A stretch of 21,675 nucleotides of DNA from a virus, in the IMG/VR virus record IMGVR_UViG_3300001533_002528, positions 1-21,675 of that record; one strand, written 5' to 3'. Each line of letters starts with the position of its first letter. The first letter of the stretch is position 1. Of this stretch, positions 1 through 6,900 are shown in pieces. A program made the translations under genes and the position numbers. Under the pieces are notes generated by a model. It worked only from the letters and a program-made list of their open reading frames with translations. It was not told where the DNA came from and did not search any database.

Positions 1-920
1 AATGGGATGTTTTCAGGTTGCCATTGTCGATCTGGGTGATTCCAGTCATAAATTGGTATTTCTCGAGCTAGCCCCAAAGAAATTTCCAATAACCAATCAT
101 AATCATTTTCTTTAAAAACCTTTCTAATCGCAGATAGTGGAGTAAAATAGCCAATACCCCTACCACTTTTATCTGATGTCCCCCAACAAATTCCTACATA
201 AAAATCATCACCAGACAATAATCCACCACCAGATCGACCAGGACGTGGACTGTTTCTCTTGGTAATCAAATCAACCCCACGATATTCTACAAATTCCACA
301 TCATAATGAGCCACTTCTTTGCCGCCATCACAACCCAATGAATGAAGACGTTGGCCCGCTTTTAATTCATACTCTGGTGGGGCTATAGGGAAAAAATCCA
401 CCGGCCAGTCTGGCGAAAAAACCAATAAACTGCAATCGTATCCACGATCATTGCTCCAAAATAAAATTTTGGCCTCATGCTCCTGCGGTTTGTCTAATTT
501 GTTTTCATTATGATACCAGGTAATTATTGTGGCGAATTTAGGATTATTCAATAATTCTTTTGCCGATACGGACCCCCTCCATAAGTGGCCACAAGAAATA
601 ACATAAGCAAGCCCTGTTTTAATATCATAATAAATAACAGTTCCAGAACCACTCGACCCACTGCTAGATCGAATTTTCATTGAAACTGCTAAATATTTTC
701 TAAATTCGTGTCCCCTGTCCTCTTGAGGAGACAATAATTGAAGAGATGCTTTAGATGGATCACTGTCCTCAACAATTGGCATTTCTACCACGTCCTCACC
801 AGGAGGACTCCACCTCATGATGATTTCGTCACTTTTGGGGTAGTGGTCTATGACGATAAGTAGTAAAATGGTAAAAATAGACGAGAATATCATCGTCAAG
901 GATGTTTTTGATAAATCCAA
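1..920 (-). CDS. Membrane-anchored trypsin-like serine protease (C-terminus beyond window)
   Basis: This frame is open from a TTG codon at 920 to the window edge (at least 306 residues), so the protein is partial. TTG is preferred because AGGAGG lies 5 bases upstream; an ATG at 893 would lack this site. Residues 8-25 form a hydrophobic segment, probably an uncleaved signal anchor. The chymotrypsin-fold triad is visible in order: His112 in SCGHLW, Asp162 in GYDCSLLVF, and Ser230 in GRSGGGL, preceded by SGSGTVI as in HtrA/trypsin-like domains. It probably cleaves proteins at the membrane or in the periplasm; the substrate is unknown. It is divergent to the gene at 947. It is one of four peptidases in the first half of the window. 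The family is fairly sure; a virion or envelope role is inference. Confidence 0.85.
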   Translation of the reverse strand, partial: MDLSKTSLTMIFSSIFTILLLIVIDHYPKSDEIIMRWSPPGEDVVEMPIVEDSDPSKASLQLLSPQEDRGHEFRKYLAVSMKIRSSSGSSGSGTVIYYDIKTGLAYVISCGHLWRGSVSAKELLNNPKFATIITWYHNENKLDKPQEHEAKILFWSNDRGYDCSLLVFSPDWPVDFFPIAPPEYELKAGQRLHSLGCDGGKEVAHYDVEFVEYRGVDLITKRNSPRPGRSGGGLLSGDDFYVGICWGTSDKSGRGIGYFTPLSAIRKVFKENDYDWLLEISLGLAREIPIYDWNHPDRQWQPENIP

Positions 921-946
921 ATTAACCTCCTTTCTAAGAATTATAT

Positions 947-1444
947 ATGGACGAAACTAAAGAGAAATTGGGCTTGTTGATATCTCATAACTTGTTTTTG
1001 ACACAAAACCAAAGATACACATTGGTAAGGGGAAACCCTATTACTGTTGTGGGGGTAAGTTTGCCAGTTTGGTTTACCAATAAAACAGGAAAAAGCACAG
1101 AACCAGCTAATGAAGTTTTTTGTAATTACAAAATATCCGTTAAAAATGGACCACTCGCAATGTGCGTAGAAAATGGCTATGATATCAACCTTCCACCAAG
1201 GAATAAATCAAAAAAACCAACAGATGATGAATGGAAACAAATGTCAGATGATGAAAAAGAATCTTGGTATAATGATAATCAAACAAACAATGTTGATAAT
1301 CTAAGAGACATATCTGATAACGGGAGTGAATATTTACGACTTGAAGAACAAAAAACAATGATAGTATCGGAAAATCTAATTGTATCTGTTGTCCATATTT
1401 TGGAAATTAAAAAAATTGAAGATTTGGAAAATTCTTTTCTTTAG
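947..1444 (+). CDS. Hypothetical protein, 165 aa
   Basis: I do not recognise this protein. It has no signal peptide or membrane segment. The first half is mixed strand-like sequence, the middle (about residues 85-125) is rich in Asp, Lys and Asn and probably disordered, and the end is a hydrophobic strand (SENLIVSVVHILEI). No ribosome binding site is seen: ATG at 947 follows the AT-rich TTATAT directly. It is divergent to the serine protease, 26 bases away. Its stop overlaps the stop of the convergent minus-strand gene by 4 bases (TTAG), which supports both ends. Codon use matches the neighbours. Confidence 0.6.
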   Translation: MDETKEKLGLLISHNLFLTQNQRYTLVRGNPITVVGVSLPVWFTNKTGKSTEPANEVFCNYKISVKNGPLAMCVENGYDINLPPRNKSKKPTDDEWKQMSDDEKESWYNDNQTNNVDNLRDISDNGSEYLRLEEQKTMIVSENLIVSVVHILEIKKIEDLENSFL

Positions 1445-1944
1445 GGACAATTGCTCAAAGCCAGCCCCAATCGCATGTTCACCATATCTCCTGCTGTCAT
1501 AGTTATTGTTTCTGACAATTGAGCACTAGCTATGAGATAGCCACTATTGTCTGAAGAAGTACATAAAAATATATTTTTAACAGGTCTGTTCCAATTTCCA
1601 GAAGTGGCCCTGAAGGTTACTATGGAAGTATTAATTTGGTTGTTGCCAGAATCATTCAAAGTCAAGGTAAAATTAGACCCTGGTGCTGCCGATACTCTCA
1701 AGTATCCATTAGAACTTGGTTCAACAGCATTCACTGTTGTTAAATCATCACCCACTGCAATTGTTGAGCGATTATCAAGCCCTATATAATAAGCACTCGG
1801 AACAGATAAACTCAAAAATGCTACTCTTAACAAAAATTCTTCACCTTCAGTGTGTAATGTGTTAAGAATGTTTCTTTCTTCATAGATTATCTTATTATTT
1901 CTAATGTGTTGTACAAACAACACTTTCATCAATCTGTATTTCAT
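1441..1944 (-). CDS. Probable virion structural protein, 167 aa
   Basis: The protein contains NTLHTEGEEFLLRVAF near residues 28-43, then VPSAYYIGLDNR, an EPSSNGYLR segment, and a beta-rich C-terminal half with NWNRPVKNIFLCT and SGYLIASAQLS. From memory this pattern (LHxEGE, YYIGLDNR, EPxxNGY, then alternating Thr/Ser-rich strands) occurs in small phage particle proteins of unclear position, such as tail or head decoration proteins. There is no signal or membrane segment. ATG 1944 lies 4 bases from a CTATATAG element and has no ribosome binding site. It is divergent to the 62-residue gene at 1962 and convergent with the gene at 947. The structural role comes from family resemblance; exact function is unknown. 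Confidence 0.7.
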   Translation of the reverse strand: MKYRLMKVLFVQHIRNNKIIYEERNILNTLHTEGEEFLLRVAFLSLSVPSAYYIGLDNRSTIAVGDDLTTVNAVEPSSNGYLRVSAAPGSNFTLTLNDSGNNQINTSIVTFRATSGNWNRPVKNIFLCTSSDNSGYLIASAQLSETITMTAGDMVNMRLGLALSNCP

Positions 1945-1948
1945 ATTG

Positions 1949-1956
1949 CTATATAG
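1949..1956. promoter_or_regulatory. CTATATAG palindrome between divergent genes
   Basis: The self-complementary 8-mer CTATATAG sits exactly between two divergent starts, 4 bases from the minus ATG (1944) and 5 bases from the plus ATG (1962). The same 8-mer recurs at 5653 and 8550, also between genes. It could be a shared phage promoter -10 element; the spacing would then give leaderless or nearly leaderless mRNAs. This is inference from position only. Confidence 0.35.
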
Positions 1957-1961
1957 TTTAA

Positions 1962-2150
1962 ATGCAATTGTCTTTCAAAAATTGGTTAGAATTGTTTTGG
2001 CAAGTTCCGCCAAAACAAGACCCGACTAAAGTCGGACAAGGGGCTTTTGCGAGTTATTGTGGCCCTAAGGAAGCAGATCCAAAAAACCCAAACGGACAAC
2101 TTCCACCCAATAATAGAAGAAAATGGCATAAAAAAATGAAGAAAAAATAG
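1962..2150 (+). CDS. Small basic protein with capsid-targeting-like N-terminus, 62 aa
   Basis: The N-terminus MQLSFKNWLEL resembles the amphipathic capsid-targeting segment of T4 internal proteins (MKTYQEFIAEA type), and WLE would fit the xxE cleavage rule of T4-type prohead protease. The rest is rich in Pro, Asn, Lys and Arg and ends KKMKKK, so it could bind DNA. Codons 11-25 coincide with two strong hairpins (1992-2035), as if a palindromic element had been inserted in frame. No ribosome binding site is visible; the start is 5 bases after CTATATAG. The next gene starts one base after its stop. It is short and not recognised, so existence is probable rather than sure. Confidence 0.5.
   Translation: MQLSFKNWLELFWQVPPKQDPTKVGQGAFASYCGPKEADPKNPNGQLPPNNRRKWHKKMKKK
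1992..2035. repeat. Tandem palindromes (REP-like) inside a small gene
   Basis: TTGTTTTGGC (1992-2001) pairs perfectly with GCCAAAACAA (2009-2018) around a 7-base loop. It is followed at once by CCGAC-TAAA-GTCGG (2022-2035). Two adjacent perfect stems inside a coding region suggest an inserted palindromic repeat or a structured mRNA leader. Confidence 0.55.
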
Positions 2151-2151
2151 C

Positions 2152-2868
2152 ATGGAAGTTAACCGTAACATAATTACGATTATAATTGTTTCTGTGTTGG
2201 CGGGCTTCTTTTTAGCAGCCAATCTGTGTGTACCAAATAATGCGCCTATTCAATATGAAATGGCAGCAACCACAGTAACAATAACACCTACTAAAAATAG
2301 AATTCAATGTCCAATTCCTCTAAATGATAGAGTAATAAACCGTACTGGAAAACAATGTGTTTATGCCGCAATAGAAACTCTCGGAAGATGGGCTAACGAA
2401 CCTAAACTCATGTCGCCACCATTAACAAGTCGACCAGAGTGTCAAGGAGTTTCTAATCCATACGATGTTTCAGATATATTAAATAAATTAAAAGTTCGAT
2501 ATAGACAAATTTATTTGGACCAAGTTGCAGGACGAGAATTGTTACTTAAAGCAATGAAAGAAGGTCGAGGAGCCTTGTTTGGAGTAAAAGGAAAAACAGA
2601 AGGTCACGCAATGGTCATGGTCCATTATGATGAAAATACAATAATGTATATTGATAACAGCGATAAAAACCTAAGAATCAATTCAATGTCAACAGAACAA
2701 TTCAACGCAAATTGGGATCGCTGGGTGGTCGTAATTTATGCCGATATAGATATAATTCCCTATAGAGTAAACGAGAATTGTAGAAATCTACCTGTCGTAA
2801 GTGACTATGGATTGAAAACCAGTCTTCCTTCTGACTACATTCCCATTCCTACTTTGGAGAGGAAATAA
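2152..2868 (+). CDS. Membrane-anchored C39/papain-like cysteine peptidase, 238 aa
   Basis: Residues 7-23 are a hydrophobic N-terminal anchor, with a Cys at 26 that does not form a clean lipobox. A papain-fold pattern follows: Cys69 in GKQCVYAAIE (Gln68 just before it), His152 in EGHAMVMVHYD, and Asp168/Asn169 in MYIDNSD. GHAxxxxxYD followed by a short strand and D/N-S/P matches C39-like peptidases, whose better-known members clip leader peptides at double-glycine sites. This protein has no transporter domain, so general proteolysis or peptidoglycan-peptide cleavage are equally open. It starts one base after the 62-residue gene and probably shares its mRNA. Its 3' end overlaps the convergent gene by 20 bases. 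The fold is moderately sure; the substrate is unknown. Confidence 0.65.
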   Translation: MEVNRNIITIIIVSVLAGFFLAANLCVPNNAPIQYEMAATTVTITPTKNRIQCPIPLNDRVINRTGKQCVYAAIETLGRWANEPKLMSPPLTSRPECQGVSNPYDVSDILNKLKVRYRQIYLDQVAGRELLLKAMKEGRGALFGVKGKTEGHAMVMVHYDENTIMYIDNSDKNLRINSMSTEQFNANWDRWVVVIYADIDIIPYRVNENCRNLPVVSDYGLKTSLPSDYIPIPTLERK

Positions 2869-3439
2869 AAAGCAATTCCCCAGCAGGGAGAATAAAATGC
2901 TTTTTCCAAAGACACCAATATTTCCAATATTTCAAATATTCTTGCTTGAGATTGTTTGAATTAAGACACATTAAACTGTATTCAGATAATAAAAGCTCAT
3001 CATTAATTGTGTTAGAAAAAATTATTTTATAAGTTTGTATAAATGCCTTCCATAACCAAAGAACACGTTTGCGATAATGTTTATGTGAAAAAATAAATTT
3101 ATCAACACAATTAAAATAATTTCCATCTGGCATCGGGGTTCGCCAAGAATTTAAACAATTAGCAAATGAATTTGCTTCATAAGAAAGCAAATGATGATTT
3201 TTTAAATTTTTTTTGATTTCACAAAAATCATTAACAGAAAATTCATACATGCTTGGCAAAGCTTGCCATGCAGAACACTTTCCTATTTCCCAATATTTGC
3301 CTATGTAATGAGTAGAATCCTCATGAATACTAACTACAACTTTATCATAATCAGAGTTTACTAAAAAAATTGAAAAAGGTGGTTTTAATATGGTGTTTGC
3401 TATGCCTTTGCGGATTATATATTCTATTCCCAAATTCAT
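2849..3439 (-). CDS. Hypothetical protein, 196 aa
   Basis: I do not recognise this protein. It is rich in Trp, Tyr, Phe, Lys and Cys, with no clear signal peptide and no membrane span I would defend. ATG 3439 is chosen over ATG 3451 because it overlaps the stop of the upstream acidic gene as TAATG, the usual sign of translational coupling. The C-terminus overlaps the convergent peptidase gene by 20 bases. Transcription with the acidic-protein gene is likely. Confidence 0.55.
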   Translation of the reverse strand: MNLGIEYIIRKGIANTILKPPFSIFLVNSDYDKVVVSIHEDSTHYIGKYWEIGKCSAWQALPSMYEFSVNDFCEIKKNLKNHHLLSYEANSFANCLNSWRTPMPDGNYFNCVDKFIFSHKHYRKRVLWLWKAFIQTYKIIFSNTINDELLLSEYSLMCLNSNNLKQEYLKYWKYWCLWKKHFILPAGELLFISSPK

Positions 3440-3684
3440 TATAAATCCCATTCATCTTCTGGCTCTTCATCGTCGTAATCTTCATCATCGTCAATATCAT
3501 CATCGTCAATATCATCATCTTCATCTTCATCTTCATCTTCATCTTCGTTATCTTCGTTATCTTCTTCTTCTTCGTCATCATCATCATCGTCTTCATAGTC
3601 TTCTTCTTCTTCTTCTTCTTCTTCGTAGTCATCATAATACCAACCATCATCTTCGTCAAATAATTTAAAACCAAAATCAATCAT
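3439..3684 (-). CDS. Extremely acidic small protein, 81 aa
   Basis: After MIDFGFKLFDEDDGWYYDDY the protein is almost only Asp and Glu to its end. ATG 3684 is chosen because GAAAGGAG lies 5 bases upstream; an in-frame ATG at 3699 would precede that site. The stop overlaps the next start (TAATG). Charge and size recall T4 gp67, a small acidic prohead-core protein, and also phage DNA-mimic proteins that block host DNA-binding enzymes. No sequence identity is claimed for either. The DNA is a run of GAA/GAT-type triplets that probably varies by slippage. Confidence 0.65.
   Translation of the reverse strand: MIDFGFKLFDEDDGWYYDDYEEEEEEEEDYEDDDDDDEEEEDNEDNEDEDEDEDEDDDIDDDDIDDDEDYDDEEPEDEWDL
3468..3625. 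repeat. Trinucleotide-rich microsatellite coding for Asp/Glu
   Basis: On the plus strand the tract is made of TTC, ATC and TCG/TCA triplets in long runs, including TCTTCA copies near 3520-3545 and TTC copies near 3601-3624. It encodes the acidic tail of the 81-residue protein and creates open frames in other phases that are not genes. Confidence 0.7.
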
Positions 3685-3750
3685 GTTCACTCCTTTCAAA
3701 ATGGGTTTTAAGTTCTTGATGATTAAATATAGTATTAAGGGGAAAAAATT

Positions 3751-4155
3751 ATGAAAAAATTGCCTGTTTTATTGCTTTTTTTAATGCTTGGCTGCGGGCC
3801 AGAAATTTTGATAGGCCCTATTATTAATGGTGTAATCTACTGGATGGAAGGAGAGGCACACAAATACTATGCCCACGAACCCGAAATCCTTTACCGTGCT
3901 ACTAAACGAGCATGCATAGAACTTAATCATTCTATAGATACAGATGAGCAGCACAAAAATGACTATTATATTGTAGCAGGAGGAAATAATCGATTCAAGA
4001 TAAATATTGAATGGGTAGAAAATGGAATTGCCGAAGTTAGAATTCGTATTGATTTTTGGGGAGATAAACCCTATGCAGAACTAATATATCAAAAAATAGA
4101 TGAACAACTAAGCGTAATCGAATTTGATGAACAAGGCAAACCAACAAGATATTAA
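3751..4155 (+). CDS. DUF3568-like lipoprotein, 134 aa
   Basis: The N-terminus MKKLPVLLLFLMLGCG is a type II signal peptide with lipobox LMLGC, so the mature protein would begin at Cys15 and be lipid-anchored to a host membrane. The mature part has the DUF3568 layout: a short Gly-rich start, then a region with LYRATKRACIEL, then strands ending in AEVRIRIDFWGDKPYAELIY. DUF3568 proteins are small bacterial lipoproteins of unknown function. AAGGGGAAAAAATT precedes the ATG and an AATATAGTA element lies at 3727-3735. Phage lipoproteins often act in superinfection exclusion, which is a possibility here but not shown. A strong terminator follows directly. Confidence 0.7.
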   Translation: MKKLPVLLLFLMLGCGPEILIGPIINGVIYWMEGEAHKYYAHEPEILYRATKRACIELNHSIDTDEQHKNDYYIVAGGNNRFKINIEWVENGIAEVRIRIDFWGDKPYAELIYQKIDEQLSVIEFDEQGKPTRY

Positions 4156-4156
4156 A

Positions 4157-4190
4157 CCAATCCCGCCGCAAGCGGCGGGATTGGGTTTTT
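4157..4190. terminator. Rho-independent terminator between convergent genes
   Basis: A 12-bp perfect stem, CCAATCCCGCCG pairing with CGGCGGGATTGG, closes a CAAG loop and is followed by TTTTT. It lies 2 bases after the lipoprotein stop and abuts the end of the convergent metalloprotease gene. It clearly serves the plus strand and may work weakly on the minus strand. Confidence 0.9.
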
Positions 4191-5629
4191 CATTCTATAA
4201 AAGTTCTAATTAATTTTCCTTTTTGAACCTCCCACATTTTGTCTTTCTCTGGTCCAACGGAATTATTTTTTTGAATCATTAAAGCGCAAAGTCTAGCGTC
4301 ATTTATAATATCTTTTATATTAGCTACATTTTCAAACACAAGATTTCCTTTTTTATCAAATTCATAATAGCTTTCATTTGCCACTTCGATTTCTAAATCA
4401 GCCAAATCATAGTCATTTATTGATAAATTAGAAACAAAACCTTCTGGAATATAATTTGATAATTTTATTGTTTTTTCTGGGGCGATTCGAACGCTTGTTC
4501 CATTTTCTGTGTGCTCAACGTGTTCTGCTGCAGATATAATATCTTGAATTTCTACATCAGTTTTAGAAAGTATTTTAATTTGAGGTTTCAAAATACGACG
4601 TTGTTTGAATACATTTTTCATAATTTTTTTATAGGGTGGTTCAGCGACAAGCAACATCGCTTGTGCTAAAGCTTGATGATAACGAGAGACACGTCCGGTA
4701 ACTTGCACAGCATGGCGAAGATATCTAAAGCTTTTATCACGAGCAATTCTTAAAGATTTAATTGATTTTGCGGTTTTATCTCCTTTTTCATATTCATAAA
4801 GTTCAACTAAGATAGAGTACCAAGTTCCTAGAAAGACTCTGCCATAGCTGTGACATTCTGAAGATAATTTGTTTTCGGGAGCATTTTTAGGAAGTTTGTT
4901 GGGTGGAGCGTACAAAAAATTGTTTACAGCATCTCTTAATGCTCCTGGCTTTCGACCGTCATGTCCTCCTGTCAAATGATAAATTGCATTCCCCATTTCT
5001 TCTGCTAAACGTGAAATGACGTTGGATTTTCTTAAATCGCCTTCTGTTTCTTTCAGGGCATATTCTAGGACTTCATCATATTGCATAAGATGGCAAATTG
5101 CCGTAATATCAGCATACGCCTCGTGAAACGCCCAAATTTCTGGTGCTTGTGTATTCCAAAAATCAGGTCTTTGCGCATCTAAAAGAGCATGTCCTAGTTC
5201 ATGTGCCACAATGTCTGAAGAATTTGCGGTATAGATTATTTTTTTAGTTTTAGGGTCTTGTCCAAAAAAGAAAACTAAATTTTGTCGATCATAGTAAGCA
5301 TTAAGACCTTGCTGTGCTTTAGGCAAAACATTCAAAGGTTTTTTTGAGGCCCAATTTGGAATGGGACGACCTGCTTTTTGAGTAACATATATGCCATTAG
5401 ATATAGTAATGTAGGAGTTATCAGACAATTCATTACCAGGTTTGCCCGTAAATCCTAAAACTCTAAAATCTAAATCAGTTTTAGGAGGCGTGATCTTTGT
5501 TCTTAACTCTGGCGTAGTTGGATCGTTGATTAAGTAATCAAATTTTCCTTCCCCTAAAGAAACAATGGGTTCATACGGTCTGCTTAAATCTTGCTTAAAA
5601 TATTCTCTAATTTTGTCAATAAACCACAT
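4190..5629 (-). CDS. Zinc metalloprotease with HELGH motif (gluzincin-like), 479 aa
   Basis: The zinc site is His143-Glu144-Leu-Gly-His147 (SDIVAHELGHALLD). FHEAYADI follows 23 residues later; its Glu170 fits the third ligand of gluzincins such as the thermolysin (M4) and M36 families. The stretch with HSYGRVFLGTWYSIL near residue 260 looks like the helical C-lobe of that fold. The residues after about 350 are not recognised. There is no signal peptide or membrane segment, so it may act in the cytoplasm or be carried in the virion. AAGGAGT lies 5 bases before the ATG. It is divergent to the channel gene at 5671 and shares a 41-base control region with it. The catalytic class is sure; the exact family is not. 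Confidence 0.82.
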   Translation of the reverse strand: MWFIDKIREYFKQDLSRPYEPIVSLGEGKFDYLINDPTTPELRTKITPPKTDLDFRVLGFTGKPGNELSDNSYITISNGIYVTQKAGRPIPNWASKKPLNVLPKAQQGLNAYYDRQNLVFFFGQDPKTKKIIYTANSSDIVAHELGHALLDAQRPDFWNTQAPEIWAFHEAYADITAICHLMQYDEVLEYALKETEGDLRKSNVISRLAEEMGNAIYHLTGGHDGRKPGALRDAVNNFLYAPPNKLPKNAPENKLSSECHSYGRVFLGTWYSILVELYEYEKGDKTAKSIKSLRIARDKSFRYLRHAVQVTGRVSRYHQALAQAMLLVAEPPYKKIMKNVFKQRRILKPQIKILSKTDVEIQDIISAAEHVEHTENGTSVRIAPEKTIKLSNYIPEGFVSNLSINDYDLADLEIEVANESYYEFDKKGNLVFENVANIKDIINDARLCALMIQKNNSVGPEKDKMWEVQKGKLIRTFIE

Positions 5630-5652
5630 TTTTACTCCTTGTTTAATCTAAT

Positions 5653-5660
5653 CTATATAG
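5653..5660. promoter_or_regulatory. CTATATAG element between divergent genes
   Basis: An exact CTATATAG palindrome lies in the 41-base gap between the metalloprotease (ATG 5629) and mscL (ATG 5671). On the plus strand it runs into the ribosome binding site (TATAGGAG). On the minus strand it is 23 bases before the start codon. The position suggests a bidirectional promoter element. Confidence 0.4.
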
Positions 5661-5670
5661 GAGTAATAAT

Positions 5671-6162
5671 ATGGTTGGCGAGATAGCGCAACAAATTAAA
5701 AAAGAATTAGAAAAAGAAATCGAGGGATTAGTTGGCAAAAATGAAATAGAAGAATTCAAAAAATTTGCATTCAAAGGACACATGATTCAAATGGCCATTG
5801 CCTTTATATTAGGTGCATCTTTTAATTCCGTAGTAAAATCAATTTCTGAAAATATTATTATGCCAATAATAACCTTTGGACTTGATAAAACTGGTGACAA
5901 TTGGCGAGAAATCACCTGGACGCCTTTTGAGGGGTTGACATTAGAACTTGGAAAATTTTGCGGGGCATTTGTTGACTTTTTTTTAATTGCTTTAGTTCTT
6001 TATGTGCTATATGTAAAATTATTGCGACCATTTTGGAAAAGTGCTCCAAAAATAAAATGTATTGAAACTAAAAAATGTACTTTTTGCCAAAGTATTATTC
6101 ATTGGCAATGTGAACGCTGTCCTCATTGTACAACTTGGTTAGGAAAATTGATAGATGGCTAA
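5671..6162 (+). CDS. mscL: MscL-type large-conductance mechanosensitive channel with C-terminal zinc ribbon, 163 aa
   Basis: After a charged helix (residues 1-25), residues 28-67 match the MscL N-terminal signature: EFKKFAFKGHMIQMAIAFIL, then GASFNSVVKS and NIIMPII. TM1 spans about 38-57. A loop follows, then TM2 at about 98-118 (GAFVDFFLIALVLYVLYV). MscL forms a pentameric inner-membrane pore that opens under membrane tension and releases solutes. Instead of the usual C-terminal helix bundle, this protein ends in a zinc ribbon (C136-x2-C139 and C150-x2-C153, with C147 between). AGGAG precedes the ATG. The next gene overlaps it by 8 bases. The family assignment is firm; a role in lysis, osmotic control during infection or DNA entry is inference. 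Confidence 0.88.
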   Translation: MVGEIAQQIKKELEKEIEGLVGKNEIEEFKKFAFKGHMIQMAIAFILGASFNSVVKSISENIIMPIITFGLDKTGDNWREITWTPFEGLTLELGKFCGAFVDFFLIALVLYVLYVKLLRPFWKSAPKIKCIETKKCTFCQSIIHWQCERCPHCTTWLGKLIDG

Positions 6163-6772
6163 ATCTCCTGAACAATATGAAAAAGAAGTTGGCGAACAAC
6201 GACTTGTTGAGGCAACAAAGAAAGGATTAAATGGAAAAGACGGAAAACTGTCCGTTATTTTGAAAAATTTAGGTGAACCAATTATTCATCAAAGTGGTAT
6301 TTACACAGATCAAGATTTTGAAGATGTTTATAATTCTCAAGAATTGCGTGATAAAATTCCAATGCATATTGATAGAGATGAAGATCTTTTGATGATGCCA
6401 GGTAACTACGAAGATGATCCCATTTATGGCCCATGGATGAAAAATCCAGATATGCAATACATTAACCAATTTATAGTAGGATGGATTTTTAGTGGTTTAA
6501 ACCGTGGAATGCATTTAGAAATACAATATATGAAGCACAATAATACACTAACTTGTCACTATAAAGGCTACGAGGTTTTCAGAGAAGTAAGAGGGGAATT
6601 AAAGGGATATGCTCCATTAAAAGAGTGGGAAAATTGGATAGAAAAATTATTCCTGATTGCAAAGGAGAAAAAAGTTAAAAAACAGATTGTAAACGAACAA
6701 GAATATAACAAAACAAAAGAGCTAGAAAAATTATCTTGGTGGGAAAAATTCCGTTTGCGATGGGGACTTTAA
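6155..6772 (+). CDS. Hypothetical protein coupled to mscL, 205 aa
   Basis: I do not recognise this protein. It seems soluble: charged N-terminus, a central region (residues about 85-140) with several aromatic and hydrophobic stretches including YINQFIVGWIFSGLNRG, and a charged helical C-terminus ending WWEKFRLRWGL. Its ATG lies inside the end of mscL (8-base overlap), with AGGAAAA upstream, so the two genes are almost certainly co-translated and may work together. A hairpin terminator follows 2 bases after the stop. Confidence 0.7.
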   Translation: MAKSPEQYEKEVGEQRLVEATKKGLNGKDGKLSVILKNLGEPIIHQSGIYTDQDFEDVYNSQELRDKIPMHIDRDEDLLMMPGNYEDDPIYGPWMKNPDMQYINQFIVGWIFSGLNRGMHLEIQYMKHNNTLTCHYKGYEVFREVRGELKGYAPLKEWENWIEKLFLIAKEKKVKKQIVNEQEYNKTKELEKLSWWEKFRLRWGL

Positions 6773-6774
6773 AG

Positions 6775-6798
6775 AAAGGCCCGTGTTTGCGGGCCTTT
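6775..6798. terminator. Hairpin terminator, probably bidirectional
   Basis: AAAGGCCCG pairs with CGGGCCTTT around a 6-base loop. On the plus strand the T run is part of the stem and no further T run follows. On the minus strand the stem is followed by CTTTAAAG. It separates the mscL pair from the convergent minus-strand block. Confidence 0.7.
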
Positions 6799-6847
6799 GC
6801 ATCTCGTAGAAATTACGTCGATAATGTTTTACTATAGGTTCAGATGT

Positions 6848-6872
6848 TAATTTTCCTTTCAAAGGAAAATTA
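6848..6872. repeat. Near-perfect AT-rich palindrome
   Basis: TAATTTTCCTTT (6848-6859) is the exact complement of AAAGGAAAATTA (6861-6872) with one unpaired C between. It lies in the 128-base gap between convergent blocks (6773-6900), which otherwise holds only the terminator hairpin. It may be a second weak terminator for the minus strand or a protein-binding operator. Confidence 0.5.
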
Positions 6873-6900
6873 TGTAATCTTATTTTTACTCCATCACGAA

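Noticed and set aside
2152-2235. The N-terminus of the cysteine peptidase as a lipoprotein signal
   Set aside because: The Cys at residue 26 is preceded by AANL, which is a poor lipobox match, and a simple membrane anchor explains the sequence better.
3351-3680. Minus- and plus-strand frames rich in Met/Lys or His/Leu over the acidic gene
   Set aside because: They are other-phase readings of the triplet microsatellite. Only the Asp/Glu frame has a ribosome binding site at the right distance and couples to the next gene.
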